DNA from: Pseudoxanthomonas composti
Lineage (GTDB): Bacteria > Pseudomonadota > Gammaproteobacteria > Xanthomonadales > Xanthomonadaceae
Length of the DNA: 64,000 nt
Direction: 5' to 3'
Assembly: GCF_004122095.1 (NCBI RefSeq)
Contig: NZ_SAWZ01000013.1
Location: 22,955-86,954, forward strand
Part shown: in pieces, positions 15,965 through 23,861 of the stretch
Layout: each line of letters starts with the position of its first letter
Position numbering within the stretch: position 1 is the stretch's first letter
Translations under genes and position numbers: made by a program
Notes under the pieces: model-generated
The model's input: only the letters and a program-made list of their open reading frames with translations
What the model was told of the DNA's origin: nothing
The model's database searches: none

Positions 15965-16034
15965 TTGGGAGCGGCTTTAGCCACGAAGAGGCTTTCCGGG
16001 TAAGGCCTCTTCGCGGCTAAAGCCGCTCCCACAA
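15965..16034. repeat. REP-like palindrome, full copy
   Basis: A near-perfect inverted repeat: TTGGGAGCGGCTTTAGCCAC and GAAGAGGC on the left, mirrored by GCCTCTTCGCGGCTAAAGCC and GCTCCCACAA on the right, around TTTCCGGGTAAG. It lies between convergent genes and could also act as a transcription stop. Confidence 0.85.
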
Positions 16035-16065
16035 CAAGGCTATCGGTGTTCGCTGCGCAGCACGA

Positions 16066-16374
16066 TCAAGCGCCCTGCTCCCCCTGTCGCCGCGCCACCT
16101 CCAGCCACGCGCGCGCCAGTGACCAGGACTGGACGCCCGAATGCACCAGCATGGTGTCGGTGGCGATCTCCACGGCGACCCGCTGGTGTTCGCCCAGCCC
16201 CGCCAATGCGCCCTCGAGGAAGCGCTCGAACTCGCTCCACCACGCCAGATCGCCGTTGGTATCGAAGAGATGGCGATCGAGGTAGGCGCGGACCTTGTCG
16301 ATGACGTCCTGGACCTGCGGGTCGCTCACACCGCGCGTGAGAACCCTGCGCTCGGCGAACTTCGGTTTCATCAT
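16066..16374 (-). CDS. Uncharacterised small protein (102 aa)
   Basis: A 102-residue protein beginning MMKPKFAERRVLTRGVSDPQ. It has a helical region rich in Trp (LAWWSEFERFLEG and VQSWSLARAWLEVARR) and no signal peptide. GTG 16380 is an in-frame alternative. I do not recognise the family. It lies downstream of the stressosome operon on the same strand, 70 bases beyond its last gene, so read-through expression is possible. Confidence 0.6.
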   Translation of the reverse strand: MMKPKFAERRVLTRGVSDPQVQDVIDKVRAYLDRHLFDTNGDLAWWSEFERFLEGALAGLGEHQRVAVEIATDTMLVHSGVQSWSLARAWLEVARRQGEQGA

Positions 16375-16446
16375 TGCCACATTGCTTTGATTGCGCGGCA
16401 GGTTAGTCCATTGGCTGTTGAGGGGCCGTGCAACGCGCCGCCCCGG

Positions 16447-18405
16447 TCAGCGCGCTTCGGCAAAACTTGCCTGCGCGGTCTTCAATAGCGCGTCCACCTT
16501 GCCCAGCAGTTCGAGCATGGAGAAGGGCTTGGGCAGCAACGCGGTGCGATCATCCAGGGTGAAGGGCTGGTCGAAGGAATCGGCCGCGTAGCCGGTGATG
16601 AACAGCACTGGCATCTCCGGCTTGGCCACGCGCACCTTGTCGGCCAGTTCGCGGCCGCTGATTCTCGGCAGGCCAACGTCGGTCACCAGCAAGTCGAATG
16701 GCTCCGGACCGTCCAGCAGCGCCAGGGCGAGCTCGGCATCGGCCACCGCACTGACCACGTAGCCAGCCGCCACCAGCATGTCCTGGGTGACCTCACGCAA
16801 CAGCACGTTGTCGTCCACCAGCAGGATGCGTTGCTGGTCGCCATCGGGCAGGCTGTCGGGAAGATCCTGGCGGACCGCCTGCCTGGCCTCCTGTCCCAGC
16901 GGCAGCATCAACTCCACCTGGGTACCACGGCCGAGCTGGCTGGTGATGCCGATGGTCCCGCCGGACTGCCTGGCAAAGCCATAGGCCATGGACAGGCCCA
17001 GGCCTGTTCCCTGCCCGGTGGGTTTGGTGGTGAAGAACGGTTCGAACGCCTTTTCGATCACAGACTCGGACATGCCCGCGCCGGTATCGGTCACGACCAG
17101 GCGCGCGTACGCGCCATCGGCCAGCTCGCGGTCCCCATACAACTCCACCACGCCGGAGTCGATCAGGATGTGCCCGCCCTCGGGCATGGCGTCGCGGGCG
17201 TTCAACACCAGGTTCAGCACCACGTTCTCGAACTGGTTGACGTCGGCGCGGGCGATTGCGGGCGAGATACCGGTTTTCAGCGTCAGCTCGACCTTCTCGC
17301 CGATGGTGCGGCGGAGCATCTCCTCAAGCGACAGCACGTGCTCGTGCACGTTGAAGTCCGTCGGTGCCAGCGCCTGCCTGCGCCCGAAGGCAAGCAGGCG
17401 CTGGGTCAACGCCGCCGCGCCCAGCGAGGCGCGGCGCACGATGTCGATGAACCGCTCCATCCGGTCCAGGCGCCCGGACTTGAGCGAGGCCTCGATGATG
17501 TCGATGCCGGCCACGATGCTGGTCAGCTGGTTGTTGAAGTCGTGGGCAATGCCACCGGTGAGCTGGCCCAGCGCATCCATCTTCTGCGCCTGCACCAGCT
17601 GGCTTTCGCTCTGCCGGCGCTGGGCGATCTCCTGCTCGAGCTGGCCGGTGGCCAGGTCCAGCTTCTTCTTCTGCAGACGCTCGCGGTCGCGCTGCTCGGT
17701 GATGTCCTGCATGAACAGGATCGACTGCCCGGCCTGCGTATGCGGCGTCAGCCGCCACTCCACTTCCCGCCCGGTCGCCGTCACCAGCACGCCTGCCCAG
17801 CGACGATTGGCGCCAATCGCATCCTGCATCGCTTGCACGGCCGCGTCCTGCCCGTGCAAGAGGTACTCCGAAAGCCGCAGGTCGCGCGTGCCGGCCAACG
17901 AGAAGGCGCGGCCGAACGCGGGATTGGCTTCCACCACCCGCAGCTGCGCGTCCAGCACCGCGATCGGCGCGGCCAGGTTGCTGAAGATCTCGCGCATGCG
18001 CGATTCGCTCTTCACCAGCGCCTCTTCCGCGCTTCGGGCGCGCAGCAGCGTGCGCAGCGTGGCGATCAGCACCCCCGGATCGACCGGATGGACCAGGTAG
18101 GCATCGGCGCCGGCTTCCAGGCCGGTGACCATGTCGCCGACCTGCATGGAGGCGGCCGAGACATGCACCACCGGAAGCCGGCGGTGCAGCGGATCATCGC
18201 GCAGCTTGCGCACCAGCTCGAAGCCGCTGTAGTCCGGCAGGTTGACGTCCAGCACGACCACGTCGAAATCGCCGTCGTGGATCAGCGCCAGGCCCTGGGA
18301 GGCGGTTTCCGCTTCCTGCACCTGGTAGGCGTAGTGCTCTAGCACCCGGCGCACCGAATAGCGGGTCGCCGCATTGTCGTCGACCACCAGGATCCGCTCA
18401 GCCAT
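16447..18405 (-). CDS. Hybrid histidine kinase, REC-PAS-HisKA-HATPase-REC
   Basis: A 652-residue soluble protein and the last gene of the stressosome operon. The N-terminal receiver has DDN and acceptor Asp in VVVLDVNLPDYSG; a PAS-like segment (about 150-245) and a short coiled coil follow. The HisKA box is GGIAHDFNNQLTSIVAG, the ATPase shows NLVLNARDAMPEGG, DTGAGMS and GTGLGLSMAYGF, and the C-terminal receiver has DLLVTDVGLPRISG. Its start overlaps the upstream kinase gene by eight bases. It is the probable output of the stressosome pathway in place of a sigma factor. Confidence 0.88.
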   Translation of the reverse strand: MAERILVVDDNAATRYSVRRVLEHYAYQVQEAETASQGLALIHDGDFDVVVLDVNLPDYSGFELVRKLRDDPLHRRLPVVHVSAASMQVGDMVTGLEAGADAYLVHPVDPGVLIATLRTLLRARSAEEALVKSESRMREIFSNLAAPIAVLDAQLRVVEANPAFGRAFSLAGTRDLRLSEYLLHGQDAAVQAMQDAIGANRRWAGVLVTATGREVEWRLTPHTQAGQSILFMQDITEQRDRERLQKKKLDLATGQLEQEIAQRRQSESQLVQAQKMDALGQLTGGIAHDFNNQLTSIVAGIDIIEASLKSGRLDRMERFIDIVRRASLGAAALTQRLLAFGRRQALAPTDFNVHEHVLSLEEMLRRTIGEKVELTLKTGISPAIARADVNQFENVVLNLVLNARDAMPEGGHILIDSGVVELYGDRELADGAYARLVVTDTGAGMSESVIEKAFEPFFTTKPTGQGTGLGLSMAYGFARQSGGTIGITSQLGRGTQVELMLPLGQEARQAVRQDLPDSLPDGDQQRILLVDDNVLLREVTQDMLVAAGYVVSAVADAELALALLDGPEPFDLLVTDVGLPRISGRELADKVRVAKPEMPVLFITGYAADSFDQPFTLDDRTALLPKPFSMLELLGKVDALLKTAQASFAEAR

Positions 18406-19282
18406 GTGCCTGCTCCTGCGCCAGGCGCGTCGGCAGCACCACATGGAACGCCGAACCCTCGCCGGGCACGCTGTGCATGCCCACGTGCCCGCCCAGCAGG
18501 ATGGCGAAACGCTTGCACAGCGACAGCCCCAGCCCGGTGCCGCGCAGGCGCTTCTGCAGCGGCGAGTCGACCTGCACGAAATCCTCGAACAGGGTGGCGT
18601 GCAGCGCTTCGGGAATGCCGATGCCGGTGTCGGTCACGGTGAAGCGGATCCACTCCCCGGCCGCGTCCTCCTGCCGCGCAGAGACCCGCACCTCGCCCGA
18701 GGTGGTGAACTTCAGGGCGTTGGAGATGTAGTTGCGCAGGATCTGCGCCAGCTTCTTGTCGTCGGTGTACAGCATGGGCAGCTGCGGCGGGTCCTCGAAC
18801 ACCAGGGCCACGGTGCCGCCCTCGGAGATCGGCCGGAACATGCCGCGCAGCGCGGAGATCAGGTCCATCAGGTCGAACCAGGCCGGCGAGATGGTGATCT
18901 TGCCCGCCTCGATCTTGGCCAGGTCCAGCAGGTCGTCGACCATCTCGGTCAACTCCTGGGCGGCGCTGCTGACGAAGCGCACCTGGCGGCGCTGCTCGGC
19001 GGTCAGCGGTCCGTCCATCTCGTCCTCCAGCAGGCGCGTCATGGAGCGGATCGACCCCAGCGGCGTGCGGAACTCATGGCTCATGTAGGACAGGAAGCGG
19101 CTCTTCAGGTCCGAGACCTGGCGCAGCTGCTCGGCCTGGTCGTCCAGCTCGGCATACAGCGCCAGCACGCCCTGGTTGGTCTCTTCCAGCTCGGCACGCA
19201 AGGCCAGCAGCTGCTCGCGCAGCTGGGCGTTGTCCTGCTCGGTCGTCGGTGGCGGCGGTGTCTGGGGGGAATCGGTCTTCAT
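18398..19282 (-). CDS. Soluble sensor-type histidine kinase
   Basis: A 294-residue kinase without transmembrane helices. An N-terminal coiled coil (about 18-65, including LREQLLALRAELEETNQ) leads into HisKA with the phospho-His in LSYMSHEFRTPLGSI, then the HATPase domain (NYISNALKFTT, DTGIGIP, GTGLGLSLCKRF). It starts within the stop codon of the HATPase-phosphatase gene (ATGA). With no input domain of its own, it probably takes its cue from the stressosome proteins encoded upstream; this is inference from gene order. Confidence 0.87.
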   Translation of the reverse strand: MKTDSPQTPPPPTTEQDNAQLREQLLALRAELEETNQGVLALYAELDDQAEQLRQVSDLKSRFLSYMSHEFRTPLGSIRSMTRLLEDEMDGPLTAEQRRQVRFVSSAAQELTEMVDDLLDLAKIEAGKITISPAWFDLMDLISALRGMFRPISEGGTVALVFEDPPQLPMLYTDDKKLAQILRNYISNALKFTTSGEVRVSARQEDAAGEWIRFTVTDTGIGIPEALHATLFEDFVQVDSPLQKRLRGTGLGLSLCKRFAILLGGHVGMHSVPGEGSAFHVVLPTRLAQEQAHG

Positions 19283-20289
19283 GTGAACTCGGACAAACGC
19301 AGGAGCACGACCGTGGTGTCGTCCCGACCACGATCGAAATCGCGACACAGTACCGCAGCGATGAGCGCGGGGTGGCGCAGGGCCAGGCCCGGGTACTGCT
19401 GCAGGTCCCAGCGGCCCTGCAGGCCGTCGGAGTGCAGCACCAGCAGCGCGCTGCCGGCCTGGGGGAAGTCGAAGGTCTGCGCCTTGCGGAACTGCAGCCC
19501 CACGATGCCCGGCAGCGAGGCCAGTCCGCGACTGCCCGCAGGGGTCAACAGGCGACCTGCGATATTGCCCACCCCGCCGTAGCGCAACTGGCCGCTGGCC
19601 GTGTCCAGGCAGGCTACGGCCACCGCGCCGCCGCGGGTCCCACCCAGGGCGGCGTTCAAAGCGGTCAGCACCAGGGAAGGGTCACGCGCTTGGGTGGCGA
19701 GGAAGGCTTGGGCAGTCGCATCGGCGACCCGGGCCGCCTCGGGGCCATGGCCCAGGCCGTCGACCAGACAGACCTGCATGTGCCCGGGGCCCGTGCGGAG
19801 CGACCAGCCATCTCCGCTGAACGTCCCGCCATCCATCGATCGACGGCGTGCCCCCACGGCCAGGTCGCTGGCGCCCTGCCTGAGCACGCGCGCCAGCACG
19901 ATGGCGCCCTTGGCATCGGACCAGGATTCGAGCAGGTTGGACTGCCGCTTGACCGCACCCAGGCCGATGCCGGAGGTGCCGCCGGTGGAGTAGCCGTCCT
20001 GCAGGCAGGCCGCCAGGTCCAGGCCCGGCCCTTGGTCGAGCGCACACAGCTCCACGCCAAGACCGCCCTGCGCATCCGGGACGGCCTGCACGTGGATCCA
20101 GCCACCGCGGCCATGCTTGACCACGTTGGTGGCCAGTTCCGTGGCCACCAGCGCGGCGCGTCCTGCATCGTGCTCGTCCAAGCCGATCTGGGTCGCCAGC
20201 GCCTGCGCATGGCGCCGGACCTGGCCGACCTGGGTGGCCTCCTCGACCCTGATGTCCGTGCCGATCGGCCCGGAGTGCGTCAGTTCCAT
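19279..20289 (-). CDS. Fusion of RsbT-like ATPase and RsbX-like phosphatase
   Basis: A 336-residue two-domain protein. Residues about 10-135 form an anti-sigma-factor-type HATPase (ALVATELATNVVKHG, DQGPGLD, GTSGIGLGAVKR). Residues about 140-330 are a PP2C/SpoIIE-type phosphatase like RsbX (CLVDGLGHGPEAARVAD, GGVGNIAGRLL, LLVLHSDGLQGRW, GRDDTTVVLLRL). In Bacillus, RsbX resets the stressosome by dephosphorylating RsbR and RsbS. Here the reset enzyme carries its own kinase-like module. It overlaps rsbT by 10 bases and the following kinase gene by four. Confidence 0.88.
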   Translation of the reverse strand: MELTHSGPIGTDIRVEEATQVGQVRRHAQALATQIGLDEHDAGRAALVATELATNVVKHGRGGWIHVQAVPDAQGGLGVELCALDQGPGLDLAACLQDGYSTGGTSGIGLGAVKRQSNLLESWSDAKGAIVLARVLRQGASDLAVGARRRSMDGGTFSGDGWSLRTGPGHMQVCLVDGLGHGPEAARVADATAQAFLATQARDPSLVLTALNAALGGTRGGAVAVACLDTASGQLRYGGVGNIAGRLLTPAGSRGLASLPGIVGLQFRKAQTFDFPQAGSALLVLHSDGLQGRWDLQQYPGLALRHPALIAAVLCRDFDRGRDDTTVVLLRLSEFT

Positions 20290-20681
20290 TTGGAGATCGT
20301 GACCTCGGTACCCTTGCCCAGTTCGCTGCGGATTTCGAACCGATCGACAAGCCGCTTGGCACCGGTCAGGCCAAGGCCCATGCCCGAGCCGGAGGTCCAG
20401 CCGTCGGTCAGCGCCAGCGCCATGTCCGGGATGCCGGGCCCTTGGTCGACGAACCGCAGCTGCACGCCCTTGCGCATGCCCTCCTGCTGCAGGCTCCAGT
20501 TCATCACCCCGCCGCCGCCATAGATGACGGTGTTGCGCGCCAGCTCGCTGACGGCGGTGACCAGCTTGGTCTGGTCCACCAGCCGCAGCCCGGCCTGTAC
20601 CGCCAGGCGCCGGACCAGCTGGCGCGCCAGCACCACGTCCTGTTCGGTGCGTACGGCCGCTTCCCCGCTTTCCGGGCTCAT
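20280..20681 (-). CDS. rsbT: Stressosome switch kinase RsbT
   Basis: A 133-residue GHKL-fold Ser/Thr kinase. It carries the N box in VTAVSELARNTVIYGGGG, DQGPGIPD, and the ATP-lid GSGMGLGLTGAKRLVD. In known systems RsbT phosphorylates RsbS and RsbR, leaves the complex, and activates a partner. It overlaps rsbS upstream by ATGA, matching the conserved rsbR-S-T order. The classical partner RsbU is not encoded here; the downstream HATPase-phosphatase fusion or the kinases are possible targets. Confidence 0.92.
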   Translation of the reverse strand: MSPESGEAAVRTEQDVVLARQLVRRLAVQAGLRLVDQTKLVTAVSELARNTVIYGGGGVMNWSLQQEGMRKGVQLRFVDQGPGIPDMALALTDGWTSGSGMGLGLTGAKRLVDRFEIRSELGKGTEVTISKWN

Positions 20682-21040
20682 CGCGCGTCCACGCTGTCCT
20701 GGAGCAGCTTCATGCCGCGCTCCACGTCCAGCGCTGTACGCACCCCGGGCAGGGTCAGGCCCAGCTCGACCAGGGTGATGGCCACGGCCGGCTGCATGCC
20801 GACCAGCACCGTGGTGGCGTCCATGATGCTGGCCACGCCGGCGATCATGCTAATCATCCTGCCGATGAAGGAATCGACCATGTCCAGCGCGGAGATGTCG
20901 ATGAGCACGCCGCGGGCCGAATGCCGGCTGATCCGCTCGGACAGGTCGTCCAGCAGCGTGGCCGCCAGCTGATCGTGCATGTCCACCTGGATGGTCACCA
21001 GCAGCAGCGGTCCCATCTTGAGAATCGGGATGCGGTCCAC
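20678..21040 (-). CDS. rsbS: Stressosome scaffold protein RsbS (STAS domain)
   Basis: A 120-residue single STAS-domain protein. The segment GVLIDISALDMVDSFIGRMI contains the conserved Ser in DMVDSF that RsbT phosphorylates. Length matches RsbS of other bacteria. It sits three bases after rsbR and overlaps rsbT. RsbS forms the core of the stressosome with RsbR proteins and holds RsbT until stress. Confidence 0.93.
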   Translation of the reverse strand: MDRIPILKMGPLLLVTIQVDMHDQLAATLLDDLSERISRHSARGVLIDISALDMVDSFIGRMISMIAGVASIMDATTVLVGMQPAVAITLVELGLTLPGVRTALDVERGMKLLQDSVDAR

Positions 21041-21043
21041 GGC

Positions 21044-21901
21044 TCAGTCCTTGCCGCGCACCGACAGTCCCTGGCGCTTGAGCGCCAGGGCCAGCGCGTC
21101 GGCCAGCGAGGCCTTGGTGACCACGCCCTGCAGGTCCAGGCCCAGGTGCACGATGGTTTGGGCGATCTGCGGCCTGACCCCGCTGACGATGGCGTCGGCG
21201 CCCATCAGGCGGATCGCGGTGATGGTCTTGAGCAGGTGCTGTGCCACCAAGGTGTCCACCGTGGGCACGCCGGTGATGTCGATGATGGCGATTTCAGAGC
21301 CGGTCTCCACGATGCGCTGCAGCAGCGACTCCATCACCACCTGGGTGCGCTGGGAGTCCAGCGTGCCGATCATCGGCAGCGCCAGCACGCCGTCCCACAG
21401 CTTGACCACCGGGGTGGACAGCTCCAGCAGCTCTTCCTGCTGCCGGGCGATGATGTCCTCGCGCGATTTCTGGAACACGCGCACGGTGTACAGCCCCAGC
21501 GTGTCCAGCAGCTCGGTCACCGCCCAGGTCTGCTCACCCAGGGCCTGGGCATCGTCGGCGTACAGCCGCTGCAGCACCTGGAACAGCGGCTTTTTCAGCG
21601 AGAAGATGAAACTGGCGGTGTGCTGGGAATCGAAGCCCTGCAGCGCCCGGCTGCGCGAGAGCTCTTCCAGAAAGCGCCGGGTATCGGCCCACTGCGGCTG
21701 GCTCAGGTCGACGCGTTCGGCGCCGTCGGCGGCCATGCCCAGCAGCGCCAGGAACTCCTTGGTCTGCCGCTGCAGCTGCAGCGGCTCGATGCGCTGGTCG
21801 TGCCCGGCCCCTGAGTCCGAAAGGTTCTCCGACCAGGCGGCCAGAATGGTTGATTCATGGTCGCTCAACGCGGAAAGGGTACGCGGGCTCAGTGCAGTCA
21901 T
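21044..21901 (-). CDS. rsbR: Stressosome sensor RsbR
   Basis: A 285-residue protein with an N-terminal sensory region (about 1-150) and a C-terminal STAS domain (about 165-280). The helical N-terminus is globin-like in length, but I see no certain haem ligand. The STAS part has the two phosphorylation-site regions characteristic of RsbR: IIDITGVPTVDTLVAQHLLK and GADAIVSGVRPQIAQTIVHLG. A linker reading LLELSTPVVKLWDGVLALP is diagnostic of RsbR. ATG 21901 is preferred; GTG 21925 is in frame but has no ribosome site. It is the first gene of the operon. Confidence 0.92.
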   Translation of the reverse strand: MTALSPRTLSALSDHESTILAAWSENLSDSGAGHDQRIEPLQLQRQTKEFLALLGMAADGAERVDLSQPQWADTRRFLEELSRSRALQGFDSQHTASFIFSLKKPLFQVLQRLYADDAQALGEQTWAVTELLDTLGLYTVRVFQKSREDIIARQQEELLELSTPVVKLWDGVLALPMIGTLDSQRTQVVMESLLQRIVETGSEIAIIDITGVPTVDTLVAQHLLKTITAIRLMGADAIVSGVRPQIAQTIVHLGLDLQGVVTKASLADALALALKRQGLSVRGKD

Positions 21902-21936
21902 CGGCGGTCCGTAAGCGTGCGTCACCGCGCACGTGG

Positions 21937-21942
21937 ATTGTA
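21937..21942 (-). promoter_or_regulatory. Possible -10 element of the stressosome operon
   Basis: The minus strand reads TACAAT here, within an AT-rich patch (21937-21966) that stands out from the GC-rich surroundings, 36-42 bases before the preferred rsbR start. No good -35 hexamer is at the right distance, so this is only a suggestion. Confidence 0.3.
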
Positions 21943-22029
21943 GGTCGCGTACTTAACAAAATTTCACGGTGATGCTGGCGTGAAGGGTGGGCGGAGGCGT
22001 GCTTTTTTTGCAGTTTTGCCTAGGGGTGC

Positions 22030-22123
22030 AGGAACGAGTGGAGAGAAACGAGGAACGAGTGAAAGGCGCAAGCGCGCTGGCTGCTGGCTTTCACTCGTTC
22101 CTCTTTCCTCGTTCCTCGTTTCT
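22030..22123. repeat. Long purine/pyrimidine inverted repeat
   Basis: The left arm (22030-22065) is built from AACGAG and GAGTG units and the right arm (22088-22123) is its pyrimidine mirror. Sixteen bases match perfectly at the inner ends (GAGGAACGAGTGAAAG and its complement). The 22-base loop contains GCGCAAGCGCGC. A relative made of GAGTGAGGAGTGAG units lies at 51763-51934. Confidence 0.75.
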
Positions 22124-22130
22124 GCCCCAG

Positions 22131-22367
22131 TCAATTCCGCGTCAGAAACGCATCAATCGCCCCCAACTGCGCGCCGCGGATCGCGCCCAGCTCCACCAGC
22201 AGCTCGCCCACCCGGTAGCGCAGCTCGGAGGCGTCCAGCGGGTGCAGGTGCTGGCTCTCGCGCAGGCAGTTGGAGATCAGGCAATGACGGAAGCCGGGGG
22301 TCCAGCCGCCTTCTGCTTCCCAACCGATGCGGATCCGTGCCCTGGCCCGGTCGATCTCATCGAACAT
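22131..22367 (-). CDS. Small protein of unknown function (78 aa)
   Basis: A 78-residue protein starting MFDEIDRARARIRIGWEAE. It includes WTPGFRHCLISNCLRESQ and a helical end (ELRYRVGELLVELGAIRG). The start overlaps the preceding gene's stop by ATGA, so the two are a coupled pair. I recognise no family; no signal peptide or membrane helix is present. Confidence 0.65.
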   Translation of the reverse strand: MFDEIDRARARIRIGWEAEGGWTPGFRHCLISNCLRESQHLHPLDASELRYRVGELLVELGAIRGAQLGAIDAFLTRN

Positions 22368-22831
22368 CAGGCGTGCGCCTCGAGCGGGGCCTGCGCGACC
22401 GCCATGCTTGAGGCCTGCAGGTCCGCCAGCAGCGTGCACACGGGGGGGCAGGCCTGGGCCGACTTGCGCATGCGCCGGTTCACCAGGCGCATCAGCGCGC
22501 AGTCGCTGTATTCGATCGAGAACAGGTCGCCGCGCACGCACCACACCTCGCAGCGCAGCTGCCTGCGGTCGGCGGTGAAACGCACCTCGGCCACGCGCAG
22601 TTCCGGCGCCTCGTTGCGGAAGCGCCGGTCCTGCTCGTTGCCGTCGAGCTGGCAGAACTCGATCTCGCAGCCATCCGGCATGCGCTGCACGAAGCCGATC
22701 GCCGCCACCTGCCTGTCCCACCGGTCCAGGACATCCCCCTCCAGTTGCTGGCGCACGCTGGCCAGGACGGCGAGATCGATCGGCTGGAGGCGACGCTGGC
22801 GATCGAGTAATCGCCGTAAGGAGGAGAGCAC
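22367..22831 (-). CDS. Uncharacterised protein (154 aa)
   Basis: A 154-residue protein starting at GTG 22831. The middle is beta-rich (EIEFCQLDGNEQ, ELRVAEVRFTADRRQLRCEV, WCVRGDLFSIEYS) and the end is helical with CPPVC. The beta pattern suggests a small binding fold, but I cannot name one. It is coupled to the 78-residue gene downstream. Confidence 0.65.
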   Translation of the reverse strand: MLSSLRRLLDRQRRLQPIDLAVLASVRQQLEGDVLDRWDRQVAAIGFVQRMPDGCEIEFCQLDGNEQDRRFRNEAPELRVAEVRFTADRRQLRCEVWCVRGDLFSIEYSDCALMRLVNRRMRKSAQACPPVCTLLADLQASSMAVAQAPLEAHA

Positions 22832-22984
22832 TGCGCAGGGCCTGTCGTTGGATTAACGAGATTCTTTCACTTCGGCCGGCCCGGACCCGTGAAACGCGAC
22901 CGGCCCCCGGCCTCACCCAGGCTTATCGATCACGGCCTTGCGCACCTCCGTCTACCGGCGCCGATGCAGGGCCGCTGCTCGCGC

Positions 22985-23860
22985 TCAGGCCTGGCCCGAG
23001 CCCACCCGCGCCATCAGGCCGGGCACCTGCCCGGCGATCTCGCGCGCCAGGAAGCCGAGGTCGCCCACCGTCGAACTCAACGCCCGCCCGGCTTCGGCAT
23101 GCAGCCAGACCGCCCACAGGCAGGCCTGCAGCGCAGAGGCGCCACGTGCGGCCAGGCCCGCAACCAGCCCGGAGAGCACATCACCAGACCCGGAGGTCCC
23201 CAGCCCAGGCACGCCGCCCCGGTGCAGCCAGGCCTGGCCGTGCGGGTCGACGATGAAGGTGTCGGCGCCCTTGGCCACCACCACGCAGCCCAGGTGCTGG
23301 GCCAGGCGGCTGGCATGCGTCAGGGGCGCTTGCTCGACCTCCTCCCGGCTGACACCGCGCAGCTGCGCCAGCTCACCGGCATGCGGGGTCAGGACATAGG
23401 GATGGCCGGGGCGAGCGGGCGCCAGGCGCTCGTCCAACGCACCGGCATCCAGCACGAGGACGGCGTCGGACGCGGCGAAGGCCTGGATCGACTCGACCAG
23501 GAACGCCGAGGCCTGCATGCCCGGCCCCACCAGCACGGCCTGCGCATCGGCCACGCAGGTGCCAAGCATGGTCCCGGGGGCCATGACCTCGCCGTCTGGC
23601 CCTTCCGGCAAGGCGATGACCATCGCCTCGGGCAGCGCCACGCCGAGGGCGGCGGCCACGCTGGCCACGGTGGCGACCTGCAACTTGCCGGCACCCGCGC
23701 GCATGGCCGCCTCGCCCGCCAGCAAGGCAGCCCCCGGCACCGCAGCCGAGCCGCCCAGCACCAGCACGCGCCCGCGCGATTCCTTGTCGTCCCCGGGTGC
23801 GGGGAGCGGTTGCCCGGCCAGGAGCGCCGGGTCGAGCAGGCTGAAGGCGTCCTCGGCCAT
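22985..23860 (-). CDS. nnrD: ADP-dependent NAD(P)H-hydrate dehydratase
   Basis: A 291-residue member of the ribokinase-like CARKD family, which repairs hydrated NADH and NADPH using ADP or ATP. Visible motifs are GRVLVLGGSAAVPGAALLAG, RAGAGKLQVA, VLDAGAL, YVLTPHAGELAQL and the anion-hole motif GLGTSGSGDVLSGLVAG. In E. coli this domain is fused to an epimerase (NnrE); here the dehydratase stands alone. ATG 23860 lies one base after the phosphatase stop; ATG 23884 would overlap it. Confidence 0.9.
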   Translation of the reverse strand: MAEDAFSLLDPALLAGQPLPAPGDDKESRGRVLVLGGSAAVPGAALLAGEAAMRAGAGKLQVATVASVAAALGVALPEAMVIALPEGPDGEVMAPGTMLGTCVADAQAVLVGPGMQASAFLVESIQAFAASDAVLVLDAGALDERLAPARPGHPYVLTPHAGELAQLRGVSREEVEQAPLTHASRLAQHLGCVVVAKGADTFIVDPHGQAWLHRGGVPGLGTSGSGDVLSGLVAGLAARGASALQACLWAVWLHAEAGRALSSTVGDLGFLAREIAGQVPGLMARVGSGQA

Positions 23861-23861
23861 C

